DNA from: Thermococcus chitonophagus
GTDB taxonomy: Archaea; Methanobacteriota_B; Thermococci; Thermococcales; Thermococcaceae
Length of the DNA: 64,000 nucleotides
NCBI RefSeq assembly: GCF_002214605.1
Contig: NZ_CP015193.1
Location: forward strand, 1,034,978 to 1,098,977
Reading direction: 5' to 3'
How positions within the stretch are numbered: position 1 is the first letter of the stretch; every line of letters starts with the position of its first letter. The notes beneath the pieces are model-generated. The model had not been told where the DNA came from and searched no databases. It saw only the letters and a list, made by a program, of their open reading frames with translations. Made by a program: the position numbers and the translations under genes. Positions 38,662-48,900 of the stretch are shown piece after piece.

Positions 38662-39296
38662 AACTTAAGACTTTATTCCTCCTGATAAACCTCGCAAAGA
38701 GGGGTGCAATAGGAAGAGAAATCATGGTCACATTGAGAGAGCTTGCTAAAGAACTTAACGTTTCTCCTCAGACAGTTCTCAGATGGCTTGATGAGCTCGA
38801 GGAGCTAGGATACGTCTCAAGAAAATACTCCAAGAGGGGAACATCAGTTCAGATAAAGGATGAAGGAATGAAGTTGCTAGAAACCTTGTATGAGGAACTG
38901 TCTTCGGCACTTTACAGGGGCATAATTATCGGTGAAGTAGTTTCAGGAATTGGAGAGGGAGCATATTATGTTCAGCAGTACGCTCCATTAATAAGGGAGT
39001 ATCTGGGCTTCGATCCATACCCAGGGACACTAAATGTGAAGGTAATCTTCCCAAAGACAATATTTGATGCACTTTGCAACGCTCGACCGATCATAATCCC
39101 AGGCTTCGTAAAGGATGGGAGAACTTTTGGAGATGTCAGAGCTTACCGTGTAAGGATAGATGGAATTGAGGGGGCAATAGTCATTCCTTCGAGAACCATT
39201 CATCCTCCAAAGATAGCGGAGATTATAGCTCCAGTTAATCTAAGGAAAACACTAAATCTAAAAGACGGGGACAGGATAAGAATTGAGGCATTATAG
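38658..39296 (+). CDS. ribK: CTP-dependent riboflavin kinase with N-terminal HTH
   Basis: A 212-residue protein of two parts. Residues 1-80 are a winged-helix domain ([37 protein letters not shown]). Residues 88-212 are the DUF120 kinase domain: [30 protein letters not shown] and the C-terminal [18 protein letters not shown] segment. Archaeal RibK makes FMN from riboflavin using CTP. The HTH part may let it act as its own regulator, which is inference. ATG 38658 overlaps the endonuclease V stop. The stop codon touches a GC-rich RNA gene on the other strand. Confidence 0.88.
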   Translation: MKLKTLFLLINLAKRGAIGREIMVTLRELAKELNVSPQTVLRWLDELEELGYVSRKYSKRGTSVQIKDEGMKLLETLYEELSSALYRGIIIGEVVSGIGEGAYYVQQYAPLIREYLGFDPYPGTLNVKVIFPKTIFDALCNARPIIIPGFVKDGRTFGDVRAYRVRIDGIEGAIVIPSRTIHPPKIAEIIAPVNLRKTLNLKDGDRIRIEAL

Positions 39297-39449
39297 GCCC
39301 GGTTTATCCACCCGCCATCATTGTTCGCCGTTATCGGCTCCCTCAGGCGGCCCCGGAGACCGGGCCCTGTCCGCCCGGCGACGTCGCCTCGTTCACGGCG
39401 CGCCGTTATCGGCACGCTCCCTCGGTCGGGCCTCCGGGCGGGGTCGGAC
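39296..39449 (-). ncRNA. GC-rich structured RNA, candidate H/ACA guide RNA
   Basis: This stretch is far richer in G and C than its surroundings, the usual sign of a structured RNA in an AT-rich hyperthermophile. On the minus strand it folds into two hairpins. Hairpin A: CCGCCCGG (39441-39434) with CCGGGCGG (39378-39371), followed at once by ACA (39370-39368). Hairpin B: GGCCCGG (39366-39360) with CCGGGCC (39302-39296), with inner stem CCGCC/GGCGG carrying CTGA opposite TGATGG, a kink-turn of the kind bound by L7Ae. A TATA box 26 bases upstream supports this strand. It probably belongs with the high-GC RNAs already known from Pyrococcus; I cannot say which. No protein frame is credible here. 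Confidence 0.65.
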
Positions 39450-39470
39450 ATTCTAATTTAACCAAAAAGG

Positions 39471-39480
39471 ATTTTTAAAC
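39471..39480. promoter_or_regulatory. TATA region between the GC-rich RNA and pheS
   Basis: ATTTTTAAAC with AAAAAGG on one side and, on the other strand, CGAAGG. Read on the plus strand it predicts a start near 39502 for pheS; on the minus strand, near 39450 for the GC-rich RNA. One element could drive both. Confidence 0.5.
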
Positions 39481-39509
39481 CTTCGACCCTCACTTCTCGG
39501 GGTGTGAGC

Positions 39510-41012
39510 ATGACCCTTGGCTACAACGAAAAGCTTGTTTTGCTCAAGCTAGGAGAGCTGAAAAGGACAGATGTCGAGAAGTTGGTAAAGGCAACTGGAC
39601 TTGAACAGGTCGCCGTTATGAGAGCAATACTAACGCTCCAATCCCAGGGACTTGTAAAGCTTAAAGAGAGAAGGGAAAAGGTCGTCAAGCTTACAGACAT
39701 TGGAAAGAAGTATGCTGAAATAGGATTACCAGAAGTTAGAGCCCTTAAGCTACTGAAGGAGAGGAAGAAAATAAGGCTTGATGACCTGAGAGAAGTTCTA
39801 ACCGAGGACGAAATAAAGCCCATAATTGGAGTGCTAAGGAGAGAGGGATGGGTTAAAGTTGAGAAGACTTCTGAAGGGTTAGTTCTCGAAATCACTGAGA
39901 AGGGGGAGAAAGCTGGAAAAAGGGCCATCGATGAAATCCTCGAAAGGCTCGCTGAAAAAGGCCACCTCTCGCTCGAGGAAGTTGAGAAAGTTATTCCCGT
40001 TAAAGAGCTCAAGAGAAGAAAAATTGCCCAGGAAGATGAAATAGTTGAGAGAACAGTTGAGATAACTGAGAAAGGTCTAGAGCTCGTGAAGGGAGGAATA
40101 GAGCTCAAGAAAGAGGTAACAGTTCTAACCCCAGAACTCATAACTACGGGCAAGTGGAGGGAGGTCGAGTTCAAGCCCTTTAACATAAAAGCCCCAGTTA
40201 AAAAGATCTACCCTGGGAAGAAGCAACCCTACAGGGTTTTTCTTGATAAGATTAGGAGAAGGTTAATCGAGATGGGCTTCATCGAGATGACGGTTGATAG
40301 TTTAATCGAGACGCAGTTCTGGAACTTCGATGCCCTCTTCCAGCCTCAGAATCACCCCGCGAGGGAGTGGACGGATACATATCAGCTTAAGCACCCCGAA
40401 AAGGGACAGCTTCCAGAAAAGGAGCTCGTTGAAAAAGTCAAGACTGCTCACGAGAAGGGATTAGCGGGATCGAGAGGGTGGGGCTACGTTTGGAGCCCAG
40501 AAAGGGCAATGTTGCTAATGCCGAGGGCCCATGCCACAGCCTTAAGCGCGAGGCAACTTGCCAAGGGCGTCCAAATTCCTGGGAAGTACTTCACGATACA
40601 GAGGGTCTTTAGGCCGGACGTTCTCGACAGGACGCACTTAATAGAGTTCAACCAGATTGATGGTTTCGTAGTTGGTGAAGACCTAACCTTCAGGCACCTC
40701 CTCGGAATACTCAAGAGATTTGCAATAGAGATAGCTGGAGCCAAGAAAGTCAAGTTCTTCCCAGACTATTACCCATTCACTGAACCAAGCGTTCAGCTAA
40801 GCGCCTACCATCCAGAGCTCGGCTGGGTAGAGTTTGGAGGGGCGGGAGTGTTCAGGGAGGAGATGACAGAGGCTTTGGGAATAAAGGAGCCCGTAATAGC
40901 TTGGGGAATTGGAATCGATAGATTGGCGATGTTTAAGCTTGGAATCGACGATATAAGATACCTGTTTAGTTATGACTTGAGATGGCTCAGGGAAGCTAAG
41001 CTGATCTGGTGA
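39510..41012 (+). CDS. pheS: Phenylalanyl-tRNA synthetase, alpha subunit
   Basis: A 500-residue class II synthetase subunit of the archaeal/eukaryotic type. The N-terminal 200 residues contain winged-helix DNA-binding-fold domains ([17 protein letters not shown] and [20 protein letters not shown]) used for tRNA binding. The catalytic domain has motif 2 ([21 protein letters not shown]) and motif 3 ([14 protein letters not shown]). GGGGTGTGAGC precedes ATG 39510; an in-frame GTG two codons earlier is less likely. It forms an alpha2-beta2 enzyme with PheT, encoded nine bases downstream. Confidence 0.95.
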   Translation: MTLGYNEKLVLLKLGELKRTDVEKLVKATGLEQVAVMRAILTLQSQGLVKLKERREKVVKLTDIGKKYAEIGLPEVRALKLLKERKKIRLDDLREVLTEDEIKPIIGVLRREGWVKVEKTSEGLVLEITEKGEKAGKRAIDEILERLAEKGHLSLEEVEKVIPVKELKRRKIAQEDEIVERTVEITEKGLELVKGGIELKKEVTVLTPELITTGKWREVEFKPFNIKAPVKKIYPGKKQPYRVFLDKIRRRLIEMGFIEMTVDSLIETQFWNFDALFQPQNHPAREWTDTYQLKHPEKGQLPEKELVEKVKTAHEKGLAGSRGWGYVWSPERAMLLMPRAHATALSARQLAKGVQIPGKYFTIQRVFRPDVLDRTHLIEFNQIDGFVVGEDLTFRHLLGILKRFAIEIAGAKKVKFFPDYYPFTEPSVQLSAYHPELGWVEFGGAGVFREEMTEALGIKEPVIAWGIGIDRLAMFKLGIDDIRYLFSYDLRWLREAKLIW

Positions 41013-41021
41013 GGTGATAGT

Positions 41022-42692
41022 ATGCCAAAGTTTGACGTTTCAAAATCAGACTTGGAAAGACTCATAGGGAAGGAGTTCAACGTTGAGGAATGGGAGGACT
41101 TAGTTCTATACGCAAAGTGTGAGCTTGATGATGTATGGGAGGAGAACGGCAAGATTTACTTCAAGCTTGACTCAAAGGACACAAACAGGCCCGACCTGTG
41201 GAGTGCGGAAGGCGTTGCAAGGCAGATAAGATTCGCCCTGGGGATGCAGAAGGGACTTCCCAACTATGAAGTTGAGAAAAGCGACGTTGTAGTTTACGTG
41301 GATGAAAAGCTCAAAGATGTAAGACCATACGGTGTTTACGCTATAGTTGAAGGCCTAGAGTTTGATGAGGATTCATTGAGTCAGCTAATCCAGCTCCAGG
41401 AAAAAGTGGCCTTAACCCTTGGAAGGAGGAGAAGGGAAGTAGCTATAGGAGTTTTTGACTTTGACAAAGTAAAGCCTCCAATTTATTACAGAGCCGCAGA
41501 GAAAAGCGAGAAGTTCGTTCCTTTAGGATTCACTGAAGAGCTGACCCTTGAAGAGATCTTGGAGAAGCACGAGAAGGGTAGGGAGTACGGACACTTAATC
41601 AGGGATAAGCCGTACTACCCATTGCTTGTAGATTCCGAGGGCAACGTTCTCTCAATGCCCCCCATAATAAACTCGGAGTACACCGGAAGGGTAACTGAAG
41701 AGACCAAGAACGTTTTCATAGACGTTACTGGATGGGACCTGAAGAAGATAATGCTAGCTCTAAACGTCATGGTCACGGCACTAGCGGAGAGGGGAGGAAA
41801 GATCAAGAGCGTCAAAGTAGTATATAAGGACTTCGAGATAGAAACTCCAGACTTAACCCCAAGAGAGTTCGAGGTTAATCTCGACTATATAAGGAAGCTC
41901 TCAGGTCTTAGCCTGAAAGACGAGGAGATAAAGGAGCTCCTTGAGAGGATGATGTATTCTGTAGAGATAGAGAGCGGAAAGGCCAAGCTCAAGTATCCAG
42001 CATTTAGAGATGACATAATGCACGCTAGGGACGTTCTTGAGGACGTCCTTATAGCCTATGGGTACAACAATATAGAGCCAGAAGAACCAAGGTTGGCAGT
42101 GCAAGGAAGGGGAGATCCCTTCAAGGACTTTGAAGATGCAATAAGAGATCTAATGGTCGGTTTCGGTCTGCAAGAAGTCATGACGTTCAACTTGACCAAC
42201 AAGGAAGTGCAATTTGCAAAGATGAACATTCCAGAGGAAGATATAGTTGAGATAGCGAACCCAATAAGTCAGAAATGGAGTGCGTTGAGGAAGTGGTTGT
42301 TGCCTAGCTTAATGGAGTTTCTGAGCAATAACACCCATGAAGAATATCCACAGAAGATATTTGAAGTAGGCCTTGCAACGCTAATCGACAAATCTAGGGA
42401 AACTAAAACCATCAGCGAGCCAAAGCTAGCTGTAGCCCTCGCGGGGACAGGCTATACCTTTACGAATGCAAAAGAAATACTTGATTCACTTATGAGGCAC
42501 TTGGGGATTGAATACGAGATAGAGGAAACAGAGCACGGAAGCTTTATCCCAGGAAGAGTCGGCAAAATCTTGATCAACGGAAAGGAAATAGGAATTATAG
42601 GAGAGATTCATCCACAAGTTCTTGAGAACTGGAATATTGAAGTGCCTGTAGTTGCCTTCGAGCTGTTTCTGAGACCCCTGTATCGCTCTTGA
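41022..42692 (+). CDS. pheT: Phenylalanyl-tRNA synthetase, beta subunit
   Basis: A 556-residue subunit of archaeal PheRS, shorter than bacterial PheT because it lacks the N-terminal EMAP-like and C-terminal anticodon-binding extensions. B1, B3/B4 and B5 domains precede a catalytic-like module. The B3/B4 region (about residues 90-250), with PPIINSEYTGRVTEETKNVF, carries the tyrosine-editing site in this family. GAGGTGATAGT precedes ATG 41022, nine bases after pheS. Its last 98 bases are overlapped by a small antisense gene. Confidence 0.95.
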   Translation: MPKFDVSKSDLERLIGKEFNVEEWEDLVLYAKCELDDVWEENGKIYFKLDSKDTNRPDLWSAEGVARQIRFALGMQKGLPNYEVEKSDVVVYVDEKLKDVRPYGVYAIVEGLEFDEDSLSQLIQLQEKVALTLGRRRREVAIGVFDFDKVKPPIYYRAAEKSEKFVPLGFTEELTLEEILEKHEKGREYGHLIRDKPYYPLLVDSEGNVLSMPPIINSEYTGRVTEETKNVFIDVTGWDLKKIMLALNVMVTALAERGGKIKSVKVVYKDFEIETPDLTPREFEVNLDYIRKLSGLSLKDEEIKELLERMMYSVEIESGKAKLKYPAFRDDIMHARDVLEDVLIAYGYNNIEPEEPRLAVQGRGDPFKDFEDAIRDLMVGFGLQEVMTFNLTNKEVQFAKMNIPEEDIVEIANPISQKWSALRKWLLPSLMEFLSNNTHEEYPQKIFEVGLATLIDKSRETKTISEPKLAVALAGTGYTFTNAKEILDSLMRHLGIEYEIEETEHGSFIPGRVGKILINGKEIGIIGEIHPQVLENWNIEVPVVAFELFLRPLYRS

Positions 42693-42759
42693 CGTATTTT
42701 TCCATTATTGTGCTCATTATTTCAAAGTTCTCTAGGTTTATTATCAACTCTATGTCCAT
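42595..42759 (-). CDS. Small antisense gene overlapping the end of pheT
   Basis: A 54-residue ORF I cannot assign. ATG 42759 has a strong ribosome site (GGGAGGTAGCC) and a TATA box (GTTTATAGG) at the right distance, both in the short region outside pheT, so it is probably a real gene although 98 bases lie antisense to pheT. The product begins MDIELIINLENFEIMSTIME, is predicted helical after a short strand, and has a Ser/Gln-rich tail. It may be a small regulator or antitoxin-like protein. The antisense overlap could also affect the pheS-pheT message. Confidence 0.45.
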   Translation of the reverse strand: MDIELIINLENFEIMSTIMEKYVKSDTGVSETARRQLQALQYSSSQELVDESLL

Positions 42760-42792
42760 GGCTACCTCCCATATATGTTGCAGAAGTAATAC

Positions 42793-42801
42793 CCTATAAA
42801 C
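42793..42801 (-). promoter_or_regulatory. TATA box of the small antisense gene
   Basis: Minus strand GTTTATAGG with AAAT upstream. The predicted start near 42771 is just upstream of the GGGAGGT ribosome site. Confidence 0.45.
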
Positions 42802-42854
42802 ATTTGGCAAACAATGTTGAAAAAAGGTCAAAAAACATTACGTATGTAAAGGGA

Positions 42855-43901
42855 TTATTTTAGCATGAAAACAACTTTTCCAGTTTTGCCAGCCCTCATT
42901 AACTCGAAGGCTTCTTCAAACTTATCGAACCCCTTGTACTTGTGAGTGATAATCGGGTCTAGGTTGAGCTTTCCGCTCTGAAGGAGCCTTGAAACGGTGT
43001 ACCAAGTCTCCCATAAGTGCCTGCCAGTTATTCCATAAACGGTGAGGGCCTTGAATATTATCAGGTTGTTGAAGTCTATGCTGACTTTACCAGGGAACAG
43101 GCCCAAGAGAGAGACCCTGCCGGCAGGGGTCACCGCTTGAAGACCCTGCTCCAAAGCTTTGGGGGCACCACTAAATTCAAGGAACACGTCGACACCATTT
43201 CCATCCGTTATGTCCATAACCTCCTTGACAACATCTTCCTCAAATGGGTTAATGACGTAATCTGCTCCCACTTTCTTAGCCAAGTTCCTCCTGAACTCAC
43301 TTGGCTCAGAAACTATAATCGGGTAAGCTCCAGAGGCCTTGGCGACGGCAATTCCCAGCAACCCAAGGGGACCCGCTCCAGTTATGAGAACGCTCTTTCC
43401 AGCTATTGGGCCCGCTAAGACAGTGTCGACAGCGTTTCCTAGTGGTTCCTGAAGGGTTGCGTATTCGGGAGGTATGCTCTTTGGATTCTTCCAGACGTTT
43501 TGGGCAGGGATTATTGCATATTCTGCAAAGACTCCATCCGTGTCAACACCAAATATCTTCGTGTTCTGGCAAACGTGATACTGACCCCTCTTGCAGGCAT
43601 AGCACTTTCCACAAACTATGTGGGTTTCTGCTGATACATAGTCACCGACTTCAATGCCCTCCACACCGGGGCCTACCTCCACTACCTCTCCAGCGACCTC
43701 ATGACCCATTATCTGAGGGGGCTTTATTCTGGACTGGGCCCATTCATTCCACTCATAGATGTGCAGGTCGGTACCACAAATACTCGTTGCTAAAACCTTA
43801 ATGAGAACTTCCCCTGGGCCAGGCTTTGGAACATCAACCTCTACGAGCTCAGCACCGTACTCTGGTTTTGTCTTCATGATAGCGACCATCTTCTCAGACA
43901 T
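42855..43901 (-). CDS. tdh: L-threonine 3-dehydrogenase
   Basis: A 348-residue zinc medium-chain dehydrogenase that oxidises threonine with NAD+ to 2-amino-3-oxobutyrate. Catalytic zinc ligands are Cys42 ([12 protein letters not shown]), His67 and Glu68 (GHEVAGEV); the structural zinc site is [15 protein letters not shown]; the NAD loop is [20 protein letters not shown] is specific to threonine dehydrogenases. Length equals the well-studied P. horikoshii enzyme. GGAGGG precedes ATG 43901, and AT-rich sequence upstream (43935-43955) has TATA-like elements. Confidence 0.94.
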   Translation of the reverse strand: MSEKMVAIMKTKPEYGAELVEVDVPKPGPGEVLIKVLATSICGTDLHIYEWNEWAQSRIKPPQIMGHEVAGEVVEVGPGVEGIEVGDYVSAETHIVCGKCYACKRGQYHVCQNTKIFGVDTDGVFAEYAIIPAQNVWKNPKSIPPEYATLQEPLGNAVDTVLAGPIAGKSVLITGAGPLGLLGIAVAKASGAYPIIVSEPSEFRRNLAKKVGADYVINPFEEDVVKEVMDITDGNGVDVFLEFSGAPKALEQGLQAVTPAGRVSLLGLFPGKVSIDFNNLIIFKALTVYGITGRHLWETWYTVSRLLQSGKLNLDPIITHKYKGFDKFEEAFELMRAGKTGKVVFMLK

Positions 43902-43972
43902 GAGATTCCCTCCTAATCTAGTTGACATATCATCATATTAAATGAACATTTAAACGGTTTATGGAGATAAAA

Positions 43973-44896
43973 CTAAAATCCAATTCTAACTTGCAACCCA
44001 GCCCAGTATACTGCCCCGGCCATTAGGCCTATCAGAGTTCCGTACTTTGCTCCGGAGGAGAATTTCCCTTCTCGTATCACTCCAATTCCTAGGCCAGTTA
44101 TAAATCCTTGGATAATCGAGAATAGCCACAATATTGTTTTTAGCTCAGCAACTGGAATTTGAACATTCATTCCTCCTGTTGTAGTTATCATCGTTGCAAT
44201 GTTAGATATTACGGCTACAATAAATGGGCCAACGAATCCACCAGAGGTTATAAAGAACATCATCTGCATTCCTGTAGAAGCTTTCCTTTCCTTTTTTATT
44301 CTTAGTATCTCTCTCACATCGTTTCCCACTGCAACGAGAACATCTGCCATTGGGGCACCTCTCTCTAAGGCCTCTATTATTATCATCATTGCTCTGTAGA
44401 TAACTGGGGATTTCTTATTCCTTAGGGCAAAAGCTCTAAGTGCATCTACTGTAGGTCTACCCCTCTTTATTTCCGCGACCGTTCTTTTGAACTCATCTGT
44501 GAGTGCACCAAACTTTGCCGTTGTTAGCTCTCCCAGAGCTTCAGAAAATGAAACACCAGCTCTTAAGGATCCTGCTAGATAAAACAGGGCATCAGGAAGA
44601 GCTTTCTCCATGTCCTCTATCCTTCTAGAGATCCTCAAATTTGGGTATATGTATGCAAAGCCTATAAATCCCCCAAAGAAACCCAGGAAGAAGTGAAGGC
44701 CTGAGCCTGAAATAATCAAAAGAACTGCCCCAATTACAAGACCCAACATCAATGAAATCCCCAAGTACTCAGAGGCTTTGAAATCTATGCCGGCTGAGTA
44801 AAGCAGTAGATCATATCTCTTTAGAGTCTTTTTAGGGATCACCCTCTCTATAAACCTTACAAGCAAGCTGGTTAGTGGACTTTCTTTCTTAGCCAT
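43973..44896 (-). CDS. TadC-like type IV pilus/secretion membrane protein
   Basis: A 307-residue protein with the T2SSF (GspF/TadC) domain. Hydrophobic helices lie near residues 45-90 and 205-305. The cytoplasmic part has the family pattern MEKALPDALFYLAGSLRAGV, then SFSEAL and later RGAPMADVLVAVGNDVREI. With the TadB-like protein encoded just upstream it should form the inner platform on which the KlbA ATPase works, as in archaeal pili and archaella. It starts four bases after the end of the preceding gene and is the last gene of the operon. Confidence 0.83.
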   Translation of the reverse strand: MAKKESPLTSLLVRFIERVIPKKTLKRYDLLLYSAGIDFKASEYLGISLMLGLVIGAVLLIISGSGLHFFLGFFGGFIGFAYIYPNLRISRRIEDMEKALPDALFYLAGSLRAGVSFSEALGELTTAKFGALTDEFKRTVAEIKRGRPTVDALRAFALRNKKSPVIYRAMMIIIEALERGAPMADVLVAVGNDVREILRIKKERKASTGMQMMFFITSGGFVGPFIVAVISNIATMITTTGGMNVQIPVAELKTILWLFSIIQGFITGLGIGVIREGKFSSGAKYGTLIGLMAGAVYWAGLQVRIGF

Positions 44897-44900
44897 AAGC

Positions 44901-45965
44901 TCACCTCGGCTCTGCTCTCTTGATCATAATCACAATTATTGTTGACAATGCTGGGAATGCAAAAAGCATTAAGACTGCCAAGCCAGAGATTGAAATTATT
45001 AATCTCCTTGACATTAGAGATCCAGCCAAAATTGCGACGATCAATAGCGTTGGCATAACTACTGACATGAACATATATACGAAGGATATACCATTTATCT
45101 TCTGAACGTAATCCATGAGCTTTATACGATACTCAAATGCGAATTCATCGGCCATCTTATATAAAATATCAGCCAGATTACCACCGAACTTTATTGCCCT
45201 TAATATCTGCTTGACGACTTTAGTTACGTTATCCGAAGCCATTCTCTCTTCGAATCTTGAGAGAGCATCCTCAAAGCTTGCTCCCTTGTGCATATCTTGT
45301 ATTATTAAGTTGAACTCCTCTGATATTACACCGTAATCCGACTTTGCAACAGAGACCATTGCTTCAGCTATACCCACACCCGCACTTAAGAGGGAGGCCA
45401 TGTGTCTCAAAACATAGGGAAGTGCCCTTTCTACGTCTTCAACCCTTCTCCTCCACACCATTTTTGGATATACTCTCATATAGAAGAATCCCAGGATAAA
45501 GCCGGCAACACCAAGCAAGATTGAGAGATCCCAAGGTAGCATTATAGCTACTGAAAATGCAAATCCTACTATGCCCGATATTATTCCAACTCCAAGCATT
45601 AGAGCTACATACTTTTCTTTTGACATTGATATGTTCGCTCTATATAAATCAAGCTCTAATCCCTTTATGGACTTACTAAGAGACTCAACAGGTCCTCTGA
45701 AGTATTTAAGAACTCCTTCTGCTATTCTTTCAGAAAGTGGTTTTTGTATAACCTTCTCCCTCCACTCAATAGCTTCTTCGATAATTCTCTCTTCCTCTGC
45801 CTCCCTCTCTTTTTCAATTTGCTCTCTCATCTGCTTAAGCAACTCAAGTCTATCTCTGATTGACATTTCTCTTTTGGGGAGACGCCTAATTGGAGCTTCG
45901 GTAACTTCAATGGTTTTTCCACCGAGCTTCTCAAGGAACTCAAGAAATGATGAAACTAAGCCCAA
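44901..45965 (-). CDS. TadB-like type IV pilus/secretion membrane protein
   Basis: A 354-residue T2SSF-domain protein, paired with the TadC-like one. The first 100 residues are charged and helical (with REQIEKEREAEEERIIEEA), probably a cytoplasmic coiled coil. The core has VEDVERALPYVLRHMASLLSAG, then GVGIAEAMV, followed by KFGGNLADILYKMADEF; helices lie near 122-165 and 290-350. The start is a TTG at 45965 preceded by GAGGTGGTGAA; no ATG fits the alignment better. It sits 11 bases after klbA. Confidence 0.82.
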   Translation of the reverse strand: MGLVSSFLEFLEKLGGKTIEVTEAPIRRLPKREMSIRDRLELLKQMREQIEKEREAEEERIIEEAIEWREKVIQKPLSERIAEGVLKYFRGPVESLSKSIKGLELDLYRANISMSKEKYVALMLGVGIISGIVGFAFSVAIMLPWDLSILLGVAGFILGFFYMRVYPKMVWRRRVEDVERALPYVLRHMASLLSAGVGIAEAMVSVAKSDYGVISEEFNLIIQDMHKGASFEDALSRFEERMASDNVTKVVKQILRAIKFGGNLADILYKMADEFAFEYRIKLMDYVQKINGISFVYMFMSVVMPTLLIVAILAGSLMSRRLIISISGLAVLMLFAFPALSTIIVIMIKRAEPR

Positions 45966-45976
45966 GATTCACCACC

Positions 45977-48900
45977 TCATATAAACTCCTTGATTCTTTT
46001 GCTCATTTCTATAGTAGTTGCCTCTCTTTCAATCTTCTTGAAGAACTCTTCCTCATCTATGTAGAACTCTCTGATTTGGGCGCCAACTTCATCGATTCTT
46101 CTGATACCTTTTTCAATCATCCAATCGAGCACCAGCTTTCTCTTTTCTATTTCGTACATTATCTCATCTGGATGCATCCCAGTATGATATGATAGAGTCT
46201 GCAGGAATCTGCTCGGTACTTCTGTTCTCACTAACTCATCCTTTGCCGGGTCATATTTATAAAGGAAGTTCAGCTGAACGCTCTCCCCTTCAATGCCAGA
46301 GACTTCTGCTATTTCAGTAATCCTCCTGATAGTACCCTTCTTCCTTGTATGATATCTCACCTGCATTATGATTATATCAAGAGCGGGTATCATTATCCTG
46401 GGAACGTTCATTGGAGGACTTTCAAGCCTGATTATAGTCTCCCTAGCAGAGTTTGAGTGTATCGTTCCCATGCAGTTTGATACAACGATTCCGTTGGCAA
46501 CGTAGTTGTGATCATCCTCCACGGTCAGATCATAGACGTACTCTATCCCTAGCTCCCTCGGATCTACTTCCTCGACACTCACAACTTCATCCCAGTACAC
46601 ATCCCCATCCGCTATGAGCTCAAGCCTTTTTGCCTGAACCCAGGAATCTTCATCGTCAATGTCTCTGGCAATCTGCTGAAGGGCCAGTGCAATTCCTCTA
46701 AGAGCTGATCTTCTAACTTCCTTTATTCTGCCCTTTTCTATATGCCTAATTAGGCTCTCCGATACTTTCTCACCAGCGTAATAGGAGGCAAGCTTCGAGA
46801 GCTCTGAAACTGTAAGATTAAGTTTCCTCCTGAGAGGCTCGATCATTATAGGCGAAATCGGCACGCGATCAGTTCTCTTTCCGCGGCGGGCCTTATGCTT
46901 CTTTATTATCTCCTCAAGCTCTGCTCTCTTCCTTGAGTGCCTGAGCGGGATGTAAGTGTAGAATCTAATTAGATTGTCAACACCCCTCACGGTGACCCTG
47001 AAGATTACGTTCTCTCCATCTTTCACACGGGAGACCGTACTTATTATTCCAAGCCTCTGGAGGGCATACCAGACCTTCCTCGCGAGGTTTTCACTCTTAG
47101 TCGTTAGGACAATCGCTGGGCCCTTTTCATCTACGTAAGCGTCGGCATCGAAAAGTCCTGCTATGAAGTGCCTCAGCAGGTCATCGTTCGAGTGGAGGAA
47201 CTCTACGAAGGGCTTTAAGACATGGGTTACAACGGTATATGTGGATTCACGCTTAACCTGGGGCTCACTCTCTGGAAGGAACTCCTGAATGGCAGAGGTA
47301 AACGCTTTCATGTAGGATTCGTCGTCAAATGTAGCTGAGATATAGTAACCATTTGAGGATATGTAGCCGTCTCCAAGGAGGACTCCGACTACGTAGGAAA
47401 GGCTCTCATCAACCTCGCAAACAATCTTTACAGGCTTTGAGTTTATTGAAAGGAGATACTGGACCATCTCTGGAGGTATACCATCATTTTGGATCTTCAC
47501 AAGGTTCTTTCCGTTGAGAACGAGATAATAGTCACTTATTCCCGCATAAATCTCAGGATTAATGATAGCTTTCCTCTGTGGAGGCTTTGGAGGTTTTCTC
47601 ATTACCGCAACCCTGTCTCCGGGTTTGAGCTTTTCCGCTTCCTTCCTAACCACGTCCCCGTCTGAGAATACGAAGAACGGGTGAGTCTTAGTGAGTATAA
47701 CCTCATTGCCCGTCCTCGTTATTACGCGAATTAACTTCTCTCCTTCCCTAACCTTCCTCCTCCAAATCCTCGAAACCACGTGCTTCCCAGCTTTGAGGTC
47801 TGGACCAATACTTACAACTTCGAACCTGTCCTTCTCGTCAAGGACTACATACTCTAAATCCTTGTGGGTTTTTATTCTGTCCGAGTACTTCTTGAAGAGC
47901 TCCTCGAGCAAGTCACCAATTAGGACAAAGCGACCGTTTGAAAGCTGAATAACTGAAAAGTCGTAGAGAGCACCATCATGTCCTGTATTCATTGCCGTGA
48001 ACATAGTTCTGGCCTCTGGACCACGGACTTCACCGACTATAATTCTGTCGGGACGCATTCTCAGGGTGTTCTTTACTAGATCATCCATTGTGATTTCTCC
48101 CTTACCCTCGACGTTTGGTGGTCTCGTTTCAAGCCTTACCCAGTGCTCTATCGGGAGCTGTAGCTCGGCAGTATCCTCTATGCTTATTACTCTCTCGCTC
48201 GGTGGGATAAACATTGCCAGTGAGTTGAGGGTTGTTGTCTTACCTGAACCCGTTCCACCCGCAACCAAGATGTTTGCTGGCTTAACTCCGAGGCCATCAA
48301 CCAGTAGCCAGAGGAAAGCTGCAACCTCGGAGTTCAGGGTTCCATACTTGATCAGGTCTATAATAGTTAGGGGGTCTTTCTTGAACTTTCTTATTGTTAG
48401 TGTTGGGCCATCTAGGCTTATCGGGGGTAAGGTGGCATTAACTCTACTACCATCAGGAAGCCTAGCATCGAGAAGCGGATTTTGCTGATCAATTCTCCTT
48501 CCAACTTCTCTCGCTATCCTCTCTATTATGTTTAGGATGTCCCTCTCATTTTCAAATACTATGTTCGTCTTACACATACCAAAACGCCTGTGCCATACAT
48601 ACACCGGCTTGTTGGTTCCAATTACCATAATCTCTTCAAGGTTGTCGTCTCTTACTAGGGGATCCAGCTTTCCGTATCCTATCATGTTCTGAACAACTAG
48701 CTCTGCAAGAAGTTCAACCCTACCTTCGGAAAGCGTTGGAGCCATTTCCTTTACCATTCTTCTGACTTCTCTCATGAACACTCTTCTTCTCTCTTCAAAA
48801 TTAGGTATAGACTCAGGGTCAATCTGGATTTCAACTATCGCTCTATCTCTAACCATTTTCAGGAGCTTTTCCTCTTCCTTACTTAGTTTGGGCAAGTTTA

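Noticed and set aside
39200-39451. 83-codon minus-strand frame in the GC-rich island
   Set aside because: Composition is extreme, the product is Arg/Gly/Pro-rich without a ribosome site, and the region folds as RNA.
39521-40186. 221-codon minus-strand frame inside pheS
   Set aside because: Shadow of pheS with Ser-rich composition; no promoter or ribosome site.
42595-42831. Longer 78-codon form of the small gene antisense to pheT
   Set aside because: The upstream codons lie across the TATA box and before the GGGAGGT ribosome site, so the 54-codon form is preferred.
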